NCBI GenBank assembly: GCA_903857685.1
Contig: CAIOFO010000114.1
Location: 1 to 45,006, forward strand
Direction of reading: 5' to 3'
Length of the DNA: 45,006 nucleotides
Source of the DNA: an uncultured Alphaproteobacteria bacterium
Lineage (GTDB): Bacteria > Pseudomonadota > Alphaproteobacteria > Micropepsales > Micropepsaceae
A program made the translations under genes and the position numbers. Positions 36,655 to 45,006 of the stretch are shown here, one piece after another. Position 1 is the stretch's first letter. Every line of letters starts with the position of its first letter. The notes under the pieces are model-generated. The model made no database searches and was not told the DNA's origin. It saw only the letters and a list, made by a program, of their open reading frames with translations.

Positions 36655-38802
36655 TCAGTTCGTCTTGCCTTTTGCGGGCTGCGCCACGGGCGCGCTCAGC
36701 ACCATAGCCGCCGGCGCGGCCGGCGCATACAGATCGCTCAGAATCTGCAGCGGCACGTCCTTCCCCGCCAATCGGGCCCGGTAGACCTCGGAATTCTCCA
36801 GCACGCGCTGCACATAATTGCGGGTCTCGCTGAACGGGATCTGCTCGATGAAATCCAGCGGATCCACCGCGCCGGTGCGCGGGTCGCCGAACGCCGCCAC
36901 CCAGCGCCTGGCATTGGTGTCGCCGGCATTGTAACCCGCTGCCGCCAGCAGCAGCGATCCGTTCCAATAGGCGACATGTTCGGCTGCCTCGATCATGCCC
37001 AGTTCGATATTATAGTCCCTGTCGGTCAGAAGGTCGCCAGGGCGGTAGGGCAGGCCGGCGACCCGGGCCGATTTCCTGGCCGCCTCCGGCATCACCTGCA
37101 TCAGGCCTCGGGCGCCGGCGCTGCTGACGGCATAGGGATCGAATTCGGTTTCCTGCCGGATCAGCCCCAGCACCAGCGCCGGATCGGGCGGCGTGCCCGA
37201 AGCCTTGTAGGGCGGCAGCGCAATCACGGGATGGGTGTAATCCAGCATGGTGGCCCCGGCATAACTGGCCTCCTTGGCCAGCCGCACCGCGATCTCCGGA
37301 TAGCCCCATTCGGTCAGTGTCTGCATCAGGGCCTTCAGGTGCCGGGGTGAGGAATAAACCTGGGCATCGGCCTGCACGAACAGCCGCAGGTCACCCGCCT
37401 GGCCCAAATCGGCCAGCACGCGGATTTGCGGCATCAGGGCATCCTCCTCGATTTCGCTGCGGGACGCTGCCGCCACATCGGTGTCATTCACATGCAGCAG
37501 CGGCGCGGATTCGATGCGCGCCTGCGCCAGCTGGCCATAGAAAGTCTCCGAATGTTCGCCGGCCAGCCGGTAATGGGCGATGGCATCGGCAGTGTCGCCC
37601 GCCGCCTCATAGGTGCGGCCCAGCCAGTATTCGGCGCGTGACTTGCTGATGGGACGCGAGACGCCGTCGTCCAGCCTCTGGAAATAGGGCAGGGCGGCCT
37701 GCGGCACCTTCAAAAAGCGCAGGACGATGAACCCGGCCAGGAATTGCTGCTCGACGAATTCGTCGCCGCTGGAAAGCCCGGCATGGCTCACCAGCGCCAT
37801 CGCTTCCTTGGCATCGCCGCCGCGCAGGGCATCGCGCGCCTCGACATTGACTTCCGCCCACCAGCGCGCCGCATGGTCCCGCGCCAGGGTGGCGGGCGCG
37901 GCGCGCAGCAGCATCTGGTGCGCTTGGTCATCCTTGTGTTCGTTGCGCAGCGCCTTGGCCCAGTCGAACAGCAGGCCCGGATCGCTGGATTTCGATACCG
38001 CCGCCAGCGCCGCCTTGGCTGATTTGGTGCCCCCGTCCAGCAGGATGCGCGCCCGCGCCACAGCGGCGGTCTGCGCGTCCACCCGCGTCATCTGCCGCCG
38101 CGCTGCGCTGTTCTCTCCGCGCCACAACAGGTTGTCCAGGCGGGCCTTGTCGCTTTCGGACGTCAGGTACGCCGCGTCATGGGCCAGAATGGCCGCTTCC
38201 GTCGCGTCATCGAAGCTGCCTTCGGCCCAGCCGCGCGCGATCAGCGGTCCACCCTTGGCGGCTTGCCCCGTTGCCACCAGCGCGTCGCCCAGCCGCACGC
38301 GGCCGATCGAGGAATTGGGCGGCCGTCCCTCGAACCAGGCGACGATCTGCGCCGGCGTCAGGGCGGGCGGCATCACCGTATCGGCAATGATCGCCGCCTC
38401 GGCCCGGGCCTGCAGCGTGCCCTTGAGCGGCCAGCTCGCGGCAAATTTCATCACCGCATCTATGTCGGCGAATTTGGCGCCGCTGTTGCGGTCCAGCGCA
38501 TAGCGCCATTGCAGCAGCTGGCGCGCGGTGGTGTCCTTGCCCTGGTCGCCCAGCGTCAGGGCGCCAGCCCAGTCGCCCTTGGCGGCGGCGGCAAGGGCGC
38601 GCTGAAACAGGTCATGGTCTGCGGGAGAGAGAACCCGGATGGTACTGGGCCGCGCCCCGGCGATGCCCGGGTCACCCGGCGCGCTGTCCGGAATGGGCTG
38701 CATCATCACCACGCCGGCGCTCTGGGCCAGCGCCCGTTCTTCCTGCCAGCAGAGGGCGGGGGCCAGGAGACCTGCGATCAGCGCGATATGCTTGGCGGCC
38801 AT
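36655..38802 (-). CDS. Soluble lytic murein transglycosylase (Slt70-like)
   Basis: Periplasmic enzyme that cleaves peptidoglycan glycan strands to 1,6-anhydro-muropeptides. The 715-residue product begins with a signal-like segment (HIALIAGLLAPALCW). A long alpha-superhelical region of repeats follows (for example SRAEYWLGRTYEAAGD). The C-terminal lysozyme-like domain has the catalytic Glu in LIRQETEFDPYAVSSAGA, then RGLMQVMP and LAAAGYNAG. Two Cys are rare in this protein and one lies in the signal region. It diverges from dapA with 97 bases between starts. Confidence 0.93.
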   Translation of the reverse strand: MAAKHIALIAGLLAPALCWQEERALAQSAGVVMMQPIPDSAPGDPGIAGARPSTIRVLSPADHDLFQRALAAAAKGDWAGALTLGDQGKDTTARQLLQWRYALDRNSGAKFADIDAVMKFAASWPLKGTLQARAEAAIIADTVMPPALTPAQIVAWFEGRPPNSSIGRVRLGDALVATGQAAKGGPLIARGWAEGSFDDATEAAILAHDAAYLTSESDKARLDNLLWRGENSAARRQMTRVDAQTAAVARARILLDGGTKSAKAALAAVSKSSDPGLLFDWAKALRNEHKDDQAHQMLLRAAPATLARDHAARWWAEVNVEARDALRGGDAKEAMALVSHAGLSSGDEFVEQQFLAGFIVLRFLKVPQAALPYFQRLDDGVSRPISKSRAEYWLGRTYEAAGDTADAIAHYRLAGEHSETFYGQLAQARIESAPLLHVNDTDVAAASRSEIEEDALMPQIRVLADLGQAGDLRLFVQADAQVYSSPRHLKALMQTLTEWGYPEIAVRLAKEASYAGATMLDYTHPVIALPPYKASGTPPDPALVLGLIRQETEFDPYAVSSAGARGLMQVMPEAARKSARVAGLPYRPGDLLTDRDYNIELGMIEAAEHVAYWNGSLLLAAAGYNAGDTNARRWVAAFGDPRTGAVDPLDFIEQIPFSETRNYVQRVLENSEVYRARLAGKDVPLQILSDLYAPAAPAAMVLSAPVAQPAKGKTN

Positions 38803-38899
38803 GAAGAGGGAATACTTGTTGAATCCGCCAGATCAGCTTAGACGGTGGCTGCCCGAAAAGGCCATAATGCCGGGGGTTTAATTTAAGGACGGAACTGCC

Positions 38900-39793
38900 A
38901 TGACCAGCGTCGCGGCGCGCATCCAGGGTTCCATGCCGGCCCTTGTCACCCCCATGCGGGACGGCAAGGTGGACGAGCAGGCATTCCGCAAACTCGTCTC
39001 CTGGCAGATTGAACAGGGCAGCCATGGCCTGGTGCCCTGCGGCACCACCGGCGAATCGCCCACCCTGTCGCATGAGGAACATATGCGGGTGGTGGAAATC
39101 TGCGTCCAGGAAACCGCCGGCCGCGTGCCGGTGATCGCCGGCGCCGGCTCCAATTCCACCGACGAGGCCATCGCGCTGACCCGCCATGCCAAGAGCGTCG
39201 GCGCCGATGCCGTGCTGCATGTCACCGGCTATTACAACAAGCCGTCGCAGGAAGGGCAGTATCGCCATTTCATGGCGATTGCCGATGCGGTGGATATTCC
39301 CATCCTGCTTTACAACATTCCCGGCCGCGCCATCGTGGAGATCTCGGTCGAGACCATGGCGCGCCTGGCCAAGCACCCCAACATCATCGGGGTGAAGGAC
39401 GCCACGGCCAATCTGATGCGCCCGACCCGCGAGCGTAACGCCTGCGGCAAGTCCTGGCGGCTGATTTCGGGCGAAGACGGCACCGCGCTGGGCTACATGG
39501 CGCATGGCGGCCATGGCTGCATTTCCGTCACCGCCAATGTCGCGCCCAAGCTCTGCGCCGAGTTTCAGGACGCCTGCCTGCGCGGCGCCTATGACCGCGC
39601 CCGCGAGCTTCAGGACAAGTTGATGCCGCTGCATGACGCCATGTTCTGCGAACCGTCGCCCGCGCCGGTCAAATACGCCGTCTCGCTGCTGGGTCTTTGC
39701 ACGCCCGAGGTGCGCCTGCCAATGGTGGAGCTCACCGATGCCGGCCGCGCCCAAGTCAAGGCGGCGATGCAGGGTTGCGGCCTGAAGGTCTGA
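38900..39793 (+). CDS. dapA: 4-hydroxy-tetrahydrodipicolinate synthase
   Basis: Condenses pyruvate with aspartate semialdehyde in lysine and diaminopimelate synthesis. The 297-residue product has the active-site GTTGES (about 48-53), Tyr138 in LLYNIPGR and the Schiff-base Lys166 in IGVKDAT. The family blocks [10 protein letters not shown] and [13 protein letters not shown] are present. The ATG at 38900 follows GGA. Its TGA overlaps the smpB ATG by one base (TGATG). The lysine product feeds the same peptidoglycan that the divergent transglycosylase gene remodels. Confidence 0.97.
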   Translation: MTSVAARIQGSMPALVTPMRDGKVDEQAFRKLVSWQIEQGSHGLVPCGTTGESPTLSHEEHMRVVEICVQETAGRVPVIAGAGSNSTDEAIALTRHAKSVGADAVLHVTGYYNKPSQEGQYRHFMAIADAVDIPILLYNIPGRAIVEISVETMARLAKHPNIIGVKDATANLMRPTRERNACGKSWRLISGEDGTALGYMAHGGHGCISVTANVAPKLCAEFQDACLRGAYDRARELQDKLMPLHDAMFCEPSPAPVKYAVSLLGLCTPEVRLPMVELTDAGRAQVKAAMQGCGLKV

Positions 39794-40266
39794 TGGCCAA
39801 GAAGAAGGAAGACGGTTTCAAGATCATCGCCGACAACCGCAAGGCGCGTTACGCCTATGCCATCGGCGAGACGCTGGAAGTCGGCATCATGCTGATGGGC
39901 TCGGAGGTCAAAAGCCTGCGCAGCGGCAAGACCACCATCGGCGAGAGCTATGCCCATGCCAAGGATGGCGAGCTCTGGCTGGTCAATTGCTACATCCCCG
40001 AATACACCCAGGCCAGCCGCTTCAACCATGAGCCCAAGCGCACCCGCAAATTGCTGGTGCATAAGCGCGAAGTGAACCGCCTGTCGGCCGCCATCCAGCG
40101 CGAAGGCATGACGCTGATCCCACTCAAGCTCTATTTCAACGCCAAGGGCCGGGCGAAGCTCGAGATCGGCGTCGCCAAGGGCAAGAAGCTGCACGACAAG
40201 CGCGAAACCGAAAAACAGCGTGACTGGCAGCGGGATAAAGCCAGACTAATGCGCGACAAGGGGTGA
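39793..40266 (+). CDS. smpB: SsrA-binding protein SmpB
   Basis: Binds tmRNA and brings it to stalled ribosomes for trans-translation. The 157-residue product shows [49 protein letters not shown] and the basic C-terminal tail [18 protein letters not shown] that mimics mRNA in the ribosome. The ATG overlaps the dapA stop. I do not see the tmRNA gene itself in this window. Confidence 0.97.
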   Translation: MAKKKEDGFKIIADNRKARYAYAIGETLEVGIMLMGSEVKSLRSGKTTIGESYAHAKDGELWLVNCYIPEYTQASRFNHEPKRTRKLLVHKREVNRLSAAIQREGMTLIPLKLYFNAKGRAKLEIGVAKGKKLHDKRETEKQRDWQRDKARLMRDKG

Positions 40267-40278
40267 GGGCGCCGCCTT

Positions 40279-40340
40279 CGCTTCGCTCGAAGCGGGCCCG
40301 GCTTTTCTAGGCTCGCTCCGCTCACCAAGAAAAGCCAGGC
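40279..40340. repeat. Compound hairpin element between smpB and the uracil-DNA glycosylase gene
   Basis: Two stems in tandem. CGCTTCG (40279-40285) pairs with CGAAGCG (40288-40294). The 13-base arms 40296-40308 and 40328-40340 (GCCCGGCTTTTCT against its near-perfect complement, one G-U) enclose a loop with GGCTCGCTCCGCTC. Lying between convergent genes, the element probably acts as a bidirectional terminator. The wording also resembles dispersed alphaproteobacterial palindromic repeats, but a repeat family cannot be shown from one copy. Confidence 0.55.
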
Positions 40341-40376
40341 CAACGCCGCGAGCTTGGGCGAGTGGCCGGGTGCCGA

Positions 40377-41018
40377 TTAAGTCTCCGCCAGCATCTTCGC
40401 CTTGGCCACCGCATCCTCGAACATCTTGGGCGTCAGCCGGCCCGTATTGGTGTTGTAGCGCGAGCAGTGATAGCTCGAAACCAGCTTGAATTTTCCCACC
40501 GTCTCATACGCCACGCCATGCTTGAACGGATGCAGCGCCTTGCGCGCCCCCAGCGTGTCGCAAACGCTGTCATGGGCGATCTTGCCCAGCGCCAAAATCA
40601 CTTTCACATTCGGCAAGGTCTCCAGTTCCGATTTCAGGAACGGACGGCAGGTCTTGATTTCGCTCGGCTCCGGCTTGTTCTGCGGCGGCACGCAGCGCAC
40701 CGCGTTGGCGATGCGGCAATCCACCAGTTCCAGCGTGTCATCGGCGCGTTCGTCGTAAATGCCCTTGGCCAGCCCATGCTTGAGCAAAGTGGCGTAGAGC
40801 AGGTCGCCGGCCCAGTCGCCGGTAAAGGGCCGGCCGGTGCGATTGGCGCCCTGCATCCCGGGCGCCAGCCCCGCGATCAACAGCCTGGCGGTCAGCGGAC
40901 CGAAGCTGGGCACCGGGGCATTGAACCAGTCCGGATGCTTCTTGCGGTTGTCGGCGCGAAAACCCGCCAGCCTGGGGCAAAGCGGGCAATCATGTGGGGG
41001 TGCGGCGGGGGCTTTCAT
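40377..41018 (-). CDS. Uracil-DNA glycosylase, family 5 (UdgB-like)
   Basis: Removes uracil and related deaminated bases from DNA. The 213-residue product carries four cluster-type Cys: Cys11 and Cys14 (CPLC), Cys109 (NAVRCVPP) and Cys124, the pattern of [4Fe-4S] glycosylases. The active-site block is GLAPGMQGANRTGRPFTGDWAG, typical of family 5. The second motif reads SSYHCSRYNTNTGRLT, with Cys185 where Pro is normally found after the catalytic-region His. Together with MutM and Dut it provides base-damage and uracil defence in this window. It converges on smpB. Confidence 0.9.
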   Translation of the reverse strand: MKAPAAPPHDCPLCPRLAGFRADNRKKHPDWFNAPVPSFGPLTARLLIAGLAPGMQGANRTGRPFTGDWAGDLLYATLLKHGLAKGIYDERADDTLELVDCRIANAVRCVPPQNKPEPSEIKTCRPFLKSELETLPNVKVILALGKIAHDSVCDTLGARKALHPFKHGVAYETVGKFKLVSSYHCSRYNTNTGRLTPKMFEDAVAKAKMLAET

Positions 41019-41051
41019 GCGCCCGGAACTAGCCGCTCGCCGGTAGCCTGT

Positions 41052-41609
41052 CTAGGCCGGCTGGAACTGCGGCGGCTTGGCCCCGTCGCGCGCGATCTGG
41101 GATTTCAGTTCTTCCAGTTCGATGAAATTGTCGGCCTGGCGGCGCAGTTCATCGGACACCATGGGCGGGGAGGTGCGGATGGTGGAAACCACGCTTACCC
41201 GCTTGCCGCGGCGCTGCACCGCCTCGACCAGGTGGCGAAAATCCCCGTCGCCCGAAAATATCACCACATGGTCCACGCAGGCCGACATTTCCATCACGTC
41301 GATCGCCAGCTCGATGTCCATATTGCCTTTGACCCGCCTGCGCCCTTGCGTGTCGGTAAATTCCTTGAGCGGCTTGGTCACCACCGAACAGCCGTTATAA
41401 TCCAGCCAGTCCACCAGCGGCCGCAAAGGGGAGAATTCCTGGTCTTCCGCCACCGCGGTATAATAAAATGCGCGCACCAGGATGCCTTTGCGCGCGAAGA
41501 CCTCCAGAAGCCGCTTATAGTCTATGTCGAATTGCAGGCCCTTGGCCGCGCCGTAAAGATTGGCGCCGTCGATAAATAGCGCGATCTTCTCGCTTGGATA
41601 AAAAAGCAT
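41052..41609 (-). CDS. NYN domain (LabA/DUF88) protein, putative ribonuclease
   Basis: A 185-residue PIN-like NYN-domain protein. The acidic metal-binding residues are visible in ALFIDGANLYG, GNMDIELAIDVMEM and VVIFSGDGDFRHLVEAV, so a metal-dependent nuclease is likely, probably acting on RNA. The C-terminus is short and basic without an extra domain. A strong ribosome binding site (GGAGGT) precedes the ATG. That ATG forms the palindrome CATATG with the folK start on the other strand. The target RNA is unknown. Confidence 0.88.
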   Translation of the reverse strand: MLFYPSEKIALFIDGANLYGAAKGLQFDIDYKRLLEVFARKGILVRAFYYTAVAEDQEFSPLRPLVDWLDYNGCSVVTKPLKEFTDTQGRRRVKGNMDIELAIDVMEMSACVDHVVIFSGDGDFRHLVEAVQRRGKRVSVVSTIRTSPPMVSDELRRQADNFIELEELKSQIARDGAKPPQFQPA

Positions 41610-42125
41610 ATGACCTCCAATAATCCCGATGCGCCAATGCCGGCCCTGTCAGGCCCTGTCTTCATTGGTATTGGCGCCAATATTCCGTCCCATGCGGGCT
41701 CGCCCGCCCAAACCTTCCACGCCGCCTTGGCGGCCCTGGCCGAAGCGGGAGTCGAAATCACCGCTGTTTCGCCCTTTTATGAAACCCAGGCCTGGCCCGA
41801 TCCTGCCGCCCCGCCGTTCCTCAACGCCGTCGCGGCGATTCAAACACGGCTCCAACCCTTTGCGCTGCTGACACTTTTGCATGAAGTCGAAACGGCTTTC
41901 GGGCGTAAGCGTTCCGTTGCCAACGCGCCGCGCAGCCTGGACCTGGATCTGCTGGATTACGCCGGCGCCGTCCTGGACGGGCCGGTCCTGCTGCCCCATC
42001 CGCGCATTGCGGGGCGGCGCTTTGTGCTGGAGCCCCTGAAAGCGGTTGCGCCGCAATGGCGCCATCCGGTCTTGGGACAGGATGTGGACGCCTTGCTGAA
42101 GGGCCTGCAGAGCCGGGTTCCTTGA
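41610..42125 (+). CDS. folK: 2-amino-4-hydroxy-6-hydroxymethyldihydropteridine diphosphokinase
   Basis: HPPK of folate synthesis, transferring pyrophosphate from ATP to the pterin. The 171-residue product shows VFIGIGANI near the start, FYETQAWPDPAAPPFLNAVA, FGRKRSVANAPRSLDLDLLDY with the ATP/metal residues, and PHPRIAGRRFVLEPL. The ATG at 41610 abuts the NYN gene ATG. An ATG at 41637 would trim nine unconserved residues. The site before 41610 is weak (GGA at a long distance), so the later start is possible. Confidence 0.95.
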   Translation: MTSNNPDAPMPALSGPVFIGIGANIPSHAGSPAQTFHAALAALAEAGVEITAVSPFYETQAWPDPAAPPFLNAVAAIQTRLQPFALLTLLHEVETAFGRKRSVANAPRSLDLDLLDYAGAVLDGPVLLPHPRIAGRRFVLEPLKAVAPQWRHPVLGQDVDALLKGLQSRVP

Positions 42126-42218
42126 CCGCAGCGCGACGCCCATGCTACCGGCAATACAGCGTCCGGGGCCTGTGAAACAGCGCATTTGCAGCAAAAAAGG
42201 ACGCAGGGAGGCAGCGAA

Positions 42219-42689
42219 GTGACCTTTCGTCCACGCAACACTTATGTCCTCGCCGTTTTGCTGGGGCTGCTCGCGGCTCCCGCTTTCGCCGCCGATATCC
42301 AATACGCCACCACGCTCGACCCTGTTGCCTTCGACAATTCCACCGTCAAGAACACGGTCGGCAGCGGCGCGGTCACGGGAACCTTGTCCGGCGCCACCCT
42401 GACGGTATCGGGCACTTATTCCGGCCTGTCCTCGGATGCGACCGCCGCCCATCTTCTTCTCGGGCTGGGGTTCGGCGTGGCGGGCGGCCCCATGGGCGGC
42501 ATGTCCGGCGCCGCCATCGGCGATATTTCGGTCAGCGGCGGCACGAACGGCCAGATAACCGGAAGCGTCAAGCTGACCTCGGCCCAGGTCAAGGCACTGG
42601 GCCAGGGCGCGATTTATGTCCTGGTCACCAGCACCAAGGCGCCGCAGGGCAATCTGTGGGGCTGGCTGCATCTTCCGGACAATAATTGA
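42219..42689 (+). CDS. Exported CHRD domain protein
   Basis: A 156-residue protein with a clear signal peptide (YVLAVLLGLLAAPAFA, cleavage expected before ADIQ). The rest is a beta-rich CHRD domain, named after the BMP-binding protein chordin; its bacterial role is unknown. Typical features are ATTLDPVAFDNSTVKNTVGS near the start, GTYSGLSSDATAAHLLLG and the C-terminal GNLWGWLHL. The GTG at 42219 was chosen because GGGAGG lies seven bases upstream. The cytochrome-PQQ dehydrogenase gene follows 14 bases downstream, so both exported proteins are probably made from one transcript. Confidence 0.85.
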   Translation: MTFRPRNTYVLAVLLGLLAAPAFAADIQYATTLDPVAFDNSTVKNTVGSGAVTGTLSGATLTVSGTYSGLSSDATAAHLLLGLGFGVAGGPMGGMSGAAIGDISVSGGTNGQITGSVKLTSAQVKALGQGAIYVLVTSTKAPQGNLWGWLHLPDNN

Positions 42690-42703
42690 GAAGGACGCGT
42701 TCG

Positions 42704-44890
42704 ATGTCTCGCCATGCAAAACGCCTCGCCCTTGCCGCAGCAGTCCTGGTGATGGGCGGAATGTATGCGCTGGCGCAGACAGGCGTTGGCCCCTTCACGC
42801 AAGCCCAGGTAACGGCAGGCCGCGCCGATTACGCGGCCAATTGCGCCGGTTGCCATGGCCCGGCCCTGGCCGGCGCGGGCGATGCCCCTGCCCTGACCGG
42901 TGCGACCTTCAACGGTTCCTGGTCCACGCGCACCACCAAGGAACTGTGGCAATTCATTTCCACCTCGATGCCCTATGGCAATGCCGGAAATCTCAGCGAT
43001 AACATCTACACCAACGTTGTCGCCTACATTTTGGCTGTGAACGGCGCCAAGCCCGGGCCGGCACCCTTCACCAAGGACAGCATCGTCAGGATCAGCACCA
43101 TCGCCAACGGCCAGGCGGTTGCCGCCGTGATCAATCCGGCGCCGCGTCCGGCAGCGGCCACGCCCGCCGCCGCTGCCGCCGGCGAAGGCGAGGCCGAGGG
43201 CGATGCCCGCGCACCCGCCCGTGGCCGCGGCGCGCCCGCCTTCCCGCTGGGCCAGACCGTCCAGGGCACGGTGAAGAACTATCAGGACGTCACCGACGAC
43301 ATGCTGGTGCATCCTTCCGACAATGACTGGCTGATGGGCCGGCGCAACTATCAGGGCTGGAGCTACAGCCCGCTCAAGCAGATCACGCCGGACAATGTGG
43401 GGCAAATTCAGCTGCAATGGTCCTGGGCGATGAACCCCGGCGGCGCGGTGGAAGTCACCCCCATCGTCCATAATGGCATCATGTTCCTGTCCAATACCTC
43501 CAACACCATCCAGGCGCTGGACGCCAAGACCGGCGAACTGATCTGGGAGAACCGCCTCGGCCCTGTCTCCACCGTGGCCTATAGCGGCACGCGCAGCATC
43601 GGCCTCTACAAGGACAAGGTGTTCGTCGCCACCACCGACGCCAAGATTCATGCCCTGGATGCGCGCACCGGCAAGACGGTGTGGACCACCACTATCGGCG
43701 TGCCGCCCAAGAGCGAAACCGGCGGCGTCACGGTGATCCACGGCAAGGTGCTGACCGGCCTGATGGGCTGCGACCAGTTTTCGGTGGAGGGCTGTTTCAT
43801 CAGCGCCTATGACACCGAGACCGGCAAGCAGCTGTGGAAATTCCAGACCAATGCGCAATCCGATCAGCCCGGCGGCGACACCTGGAACGGCATCGCCAAT
43901 GAACTGCGCGGCGGCACCGACACCTGGATTGCCGGCACCTATGACCCCGAACTGAACACGACCTATTGGGGCGTGGCCCAGTCAAAGCCCTGGATGCGCG
44001 CCAGCCGCGGCACCGGCAGCGCCTCGACGCTCTATTCCAGTTCGACCCTGGCGCTCGACCCCGACACCGGCAAGCTGAAATGGTTCTTCCAGCATTCCCC
44101 CGGCGAGAGCCTCGACCTCGATATCGTGTTCGAGCGCCTGCTGATCGACCATGGCGACCAGAAAACGGTGATGACCATTGGCAAGGACGGCATCCTGTGG
44201 AAGCTGGACCGCGTCACCGGCAAGTATCTCGGCCTCAAGCAGACGGTGTTTCAGAACGTCTTCTCCAAGGTGGACGACAAAACCGGCAAGGTCACCTATC
44301 GCGACGACATCATCAACCAGAAGACCAACCAGTATTACGCCTCGTGCCCGGGCCCGGAGGGCGGCCATGACTGGCCGGCCACCAGCTACAATCCGCCGAC
44401 CGACCTCCTGATCATTCCCGAGAGCCAGAGCTGCGTGATGATGATGGGCCGCGACGTCGACAAGAAGGTCGGCGGCGGCGGCACCGCCGGCTCGCAGCTT
44501 TTCTACTTCATGCCCGGCACCAACCAGAATATGGGGCGGATGTACGCCATCAACACCACCACCATGCAGACGGCCTGGACCTGGCAGCAGCGCTCGCCAT
44601 TCCTCAGCGCCGTGGTCTCCACCGGCGGCGGCGTCGCCTTCGTGGGCGACTTCGACCGCCACTTCAAGGCGATAGACGTCAAGACGGGCAAGATCTTGTG
44701 GCAGACAAGGCTGGGCCAGACCGTCGAGGGCTACCCGGTCTCCTTCGCCATAGACGGCAAGCAGTATATCGCCGTCACCACCGGCACCGGCGGCGGCAGC
44801 CCGGAGCAGAAACCCTCCACCCTGCTGACCGATGTCCACCGCCCGGTGGAGGGCAATGGCCACCAGGTCTATGTGTTTGCGCTGCCGTAG
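42704..44890 (+). CDS. Cytochrome c-PQQ dehydrogenase fusion (quinohemoprotein)
   Basis: A 728-residue exported oxidoreductase. After a signal peptide (RLALAAAVLVMGGMYALA) comes a cytochrome c domain with heme motif CAGCH at about 47-51 and a probable axial Met89 in STSMPYGN. An Ala/Glu/Pro-rich linker (about 143-187) leads to a beta-propeller of PQQ-dehydrogenase type, with repeats such as IQALDAKTGELIWE, IHALDARTGKTVW and ISAYDTETGKQLW. The order heme then propeller is the reverse of type II quinohemoprotein alcohol dehydrogenases. The adjacent Cys pair of methanol dehydrogenase is absent. Substrate is probably an alcohol or sugar; this is uncertain. ATG 42704 follows AAGGA. Confidence 0.9.
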   Translation: MSRHAKRLALAAAVLVMGGMYALAQTGVGPFTQAQVTAGRADYAANCAGCHGPALAGAGDAPALTGATFNGSWSTRTTKELWQFISTSMPYGNAGNLSDNIYTNVVAYILAVNGAKPGPAPFTKDSIVRISTIANGQAVAAVINPAPRPAAATPAAAAAGEGEAEGDARAPARGRGAPAFPLGQTVQGTVKNYQDVTDDMLVHPSDNDWLMGRRNYQGWSYSPLKQITPDNVGQIQLQWSWAMNPGGAVEVTPIVHNGIMFLSNTSNTIQALDAKTGELIWENRLGPVSTVAYSGTRSIGLYKDKVFVATTDAKIHALDARTGKTVWTTTIGVPPKSETGGVTVIHGKVLTGLMGCDQFSVEGCFISAYDTETGKQLWKFQTNAQSDQPGGDTWNGIANELRGGTDTWIAGTYDPELNTTYWGVAQSKPWMRASRGTGSASTLYSSSTLALDPDTGKLKWFFQHSPGESLDLDIVFERLLIDHGDQKTVMTIGKDGILWKLDRVTGKYLGLKQTVFQNVFSKVDDKTGKVTYRDDIINQKTNQYYASCPGPEGGHDWPATSYNPPTDLLIIPESQSCVMMMGRDVDKKVGGGGTAGSQLFYFMPGTNQNMGRMYAINTTTMQTAWTWQQRSPFLSAVVSTGGGVAFVGDFDRHFKAIDVKTGKILWQTRLGQTVEGYPVSFAIDGKQYIAVTTGTGGGSPEQKPSTLLTDVHRPVEGNGHQVYVFALP

Positions 44891-44891
44891 C

Positions 44892-44913
44892 GCCCGGCGC
44901 TTTTGCGCCGGGC
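44892..44913 (+). terminator. Perfect GC-rich hairpin after the PQQ dehydrogenase gene
   Basis: GCCCGGCGC (44892-44900) and GCGCCGGGC (44905-44913) form a nine-base-pair stem with a TTTT loop, one base after the stop codon. No T run follows (the sequence goes on TCGTCGCTCG), so it is an imperfect intrinsic terminator or an RNA-stabilising stem. From 44914 to the window end I see no gene. Confidence 0.6.
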
Positions 44914-45006
44914 TCGTCGCTCGTCGCTCCTGCCCGGACGGCCAAAATCCCTCGGGCGCCAGACCCCGCTGGTCACGCCTCCCTTGCCTGAATCAGTCTT
45001 TTTCTG

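Overview
The window is a gene-dense, GC-rich stretch of a bacterial chromosome, almost certainly from an alphaproteobacterium. This rests on gene order. The replication genes dnaA, dnaN, recF and gyrB sit together, with rpsT, mutM, ubiE, ubiB, coaBC and dut on the other side of dnaA. Further on are ruvX-pyrB-pyrC-plsY-dprA-topA-rnr-rpmG opposite gatCAB, and dapA-smpB-NYN-folK. These are familiar alphaproteobacterial neighbourhoods. A Rhizomicrobium/Micropepsaceae-like host is my guess only. I see no tRNA or rRNA gene, insertion sequence, prophage or CRISPR array.

Layout. 1-6.1 kb (minus strand): gyrB (cut by the window edge), recF, dnaN, dnaA and a rhodanese-like gene. A strong terminator separates dnaA from dnaN. 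6.15-6.5 kb: an AT-rich, gene-free island with a repeated 12-mer, followed by rpsT with its own terminator. 7-18 kb: a secreted metallo-beta-lactamase-fold enzyme, mutM, ubiE-ubiB, a MATE exporter, a glycerophosphodiesterase, the coupled coaBC-dut-rrf2-cysK operon, a small unknown gene and an HSL-type esterase. 18-31.7 kb (minus strand): a long run ruvX-MFS-pyrB-pyrC-plsY-dprA, then topA-rnr-rpmG-glpD-lipid kinase. It covers Holliday-junction processing, pyrimidine synthesis, DNA uptake, supercoiling, RNA decay and glycerophospholipid metabolism. 31.8-36.7 kb (plus strand): gatCAB, two very small basic ORFs, a GST and a SEL1-repeat protein. 36.7-45 kb: a lytic transglycosylase, dapA-smpB, a family 5 uracil-DNA glycosylase, a NYN nuclease, folK, and an exported pair made of a CHRD protein and a cytochrome c-PQQ dehydrogenase.

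Many neighbours overlap by ATGA (coaBC/dut, dut/rrf2, glpD/kinase, pyrB/pyrC, ruvX/MFS, gatA/gatB), or by TTGA at dnaN/recF, which implies translational coupling.

I found no clearly new multi-gene system. The points most worth checking are: a one-base frameshift that replaces the DprA C-terminus; topA and rnr in the same frame, separated by a single amber codon; an insertion in the MutM zinc finger encoded by palindromic DNA; a dihydroorotase without its metal ligands; a 22-residue lysine-rich microprotein with a strong ribosome binding site; the AT-rich islands beside dnaA and topA; and NYN and folK start codons back to back in CATATG.
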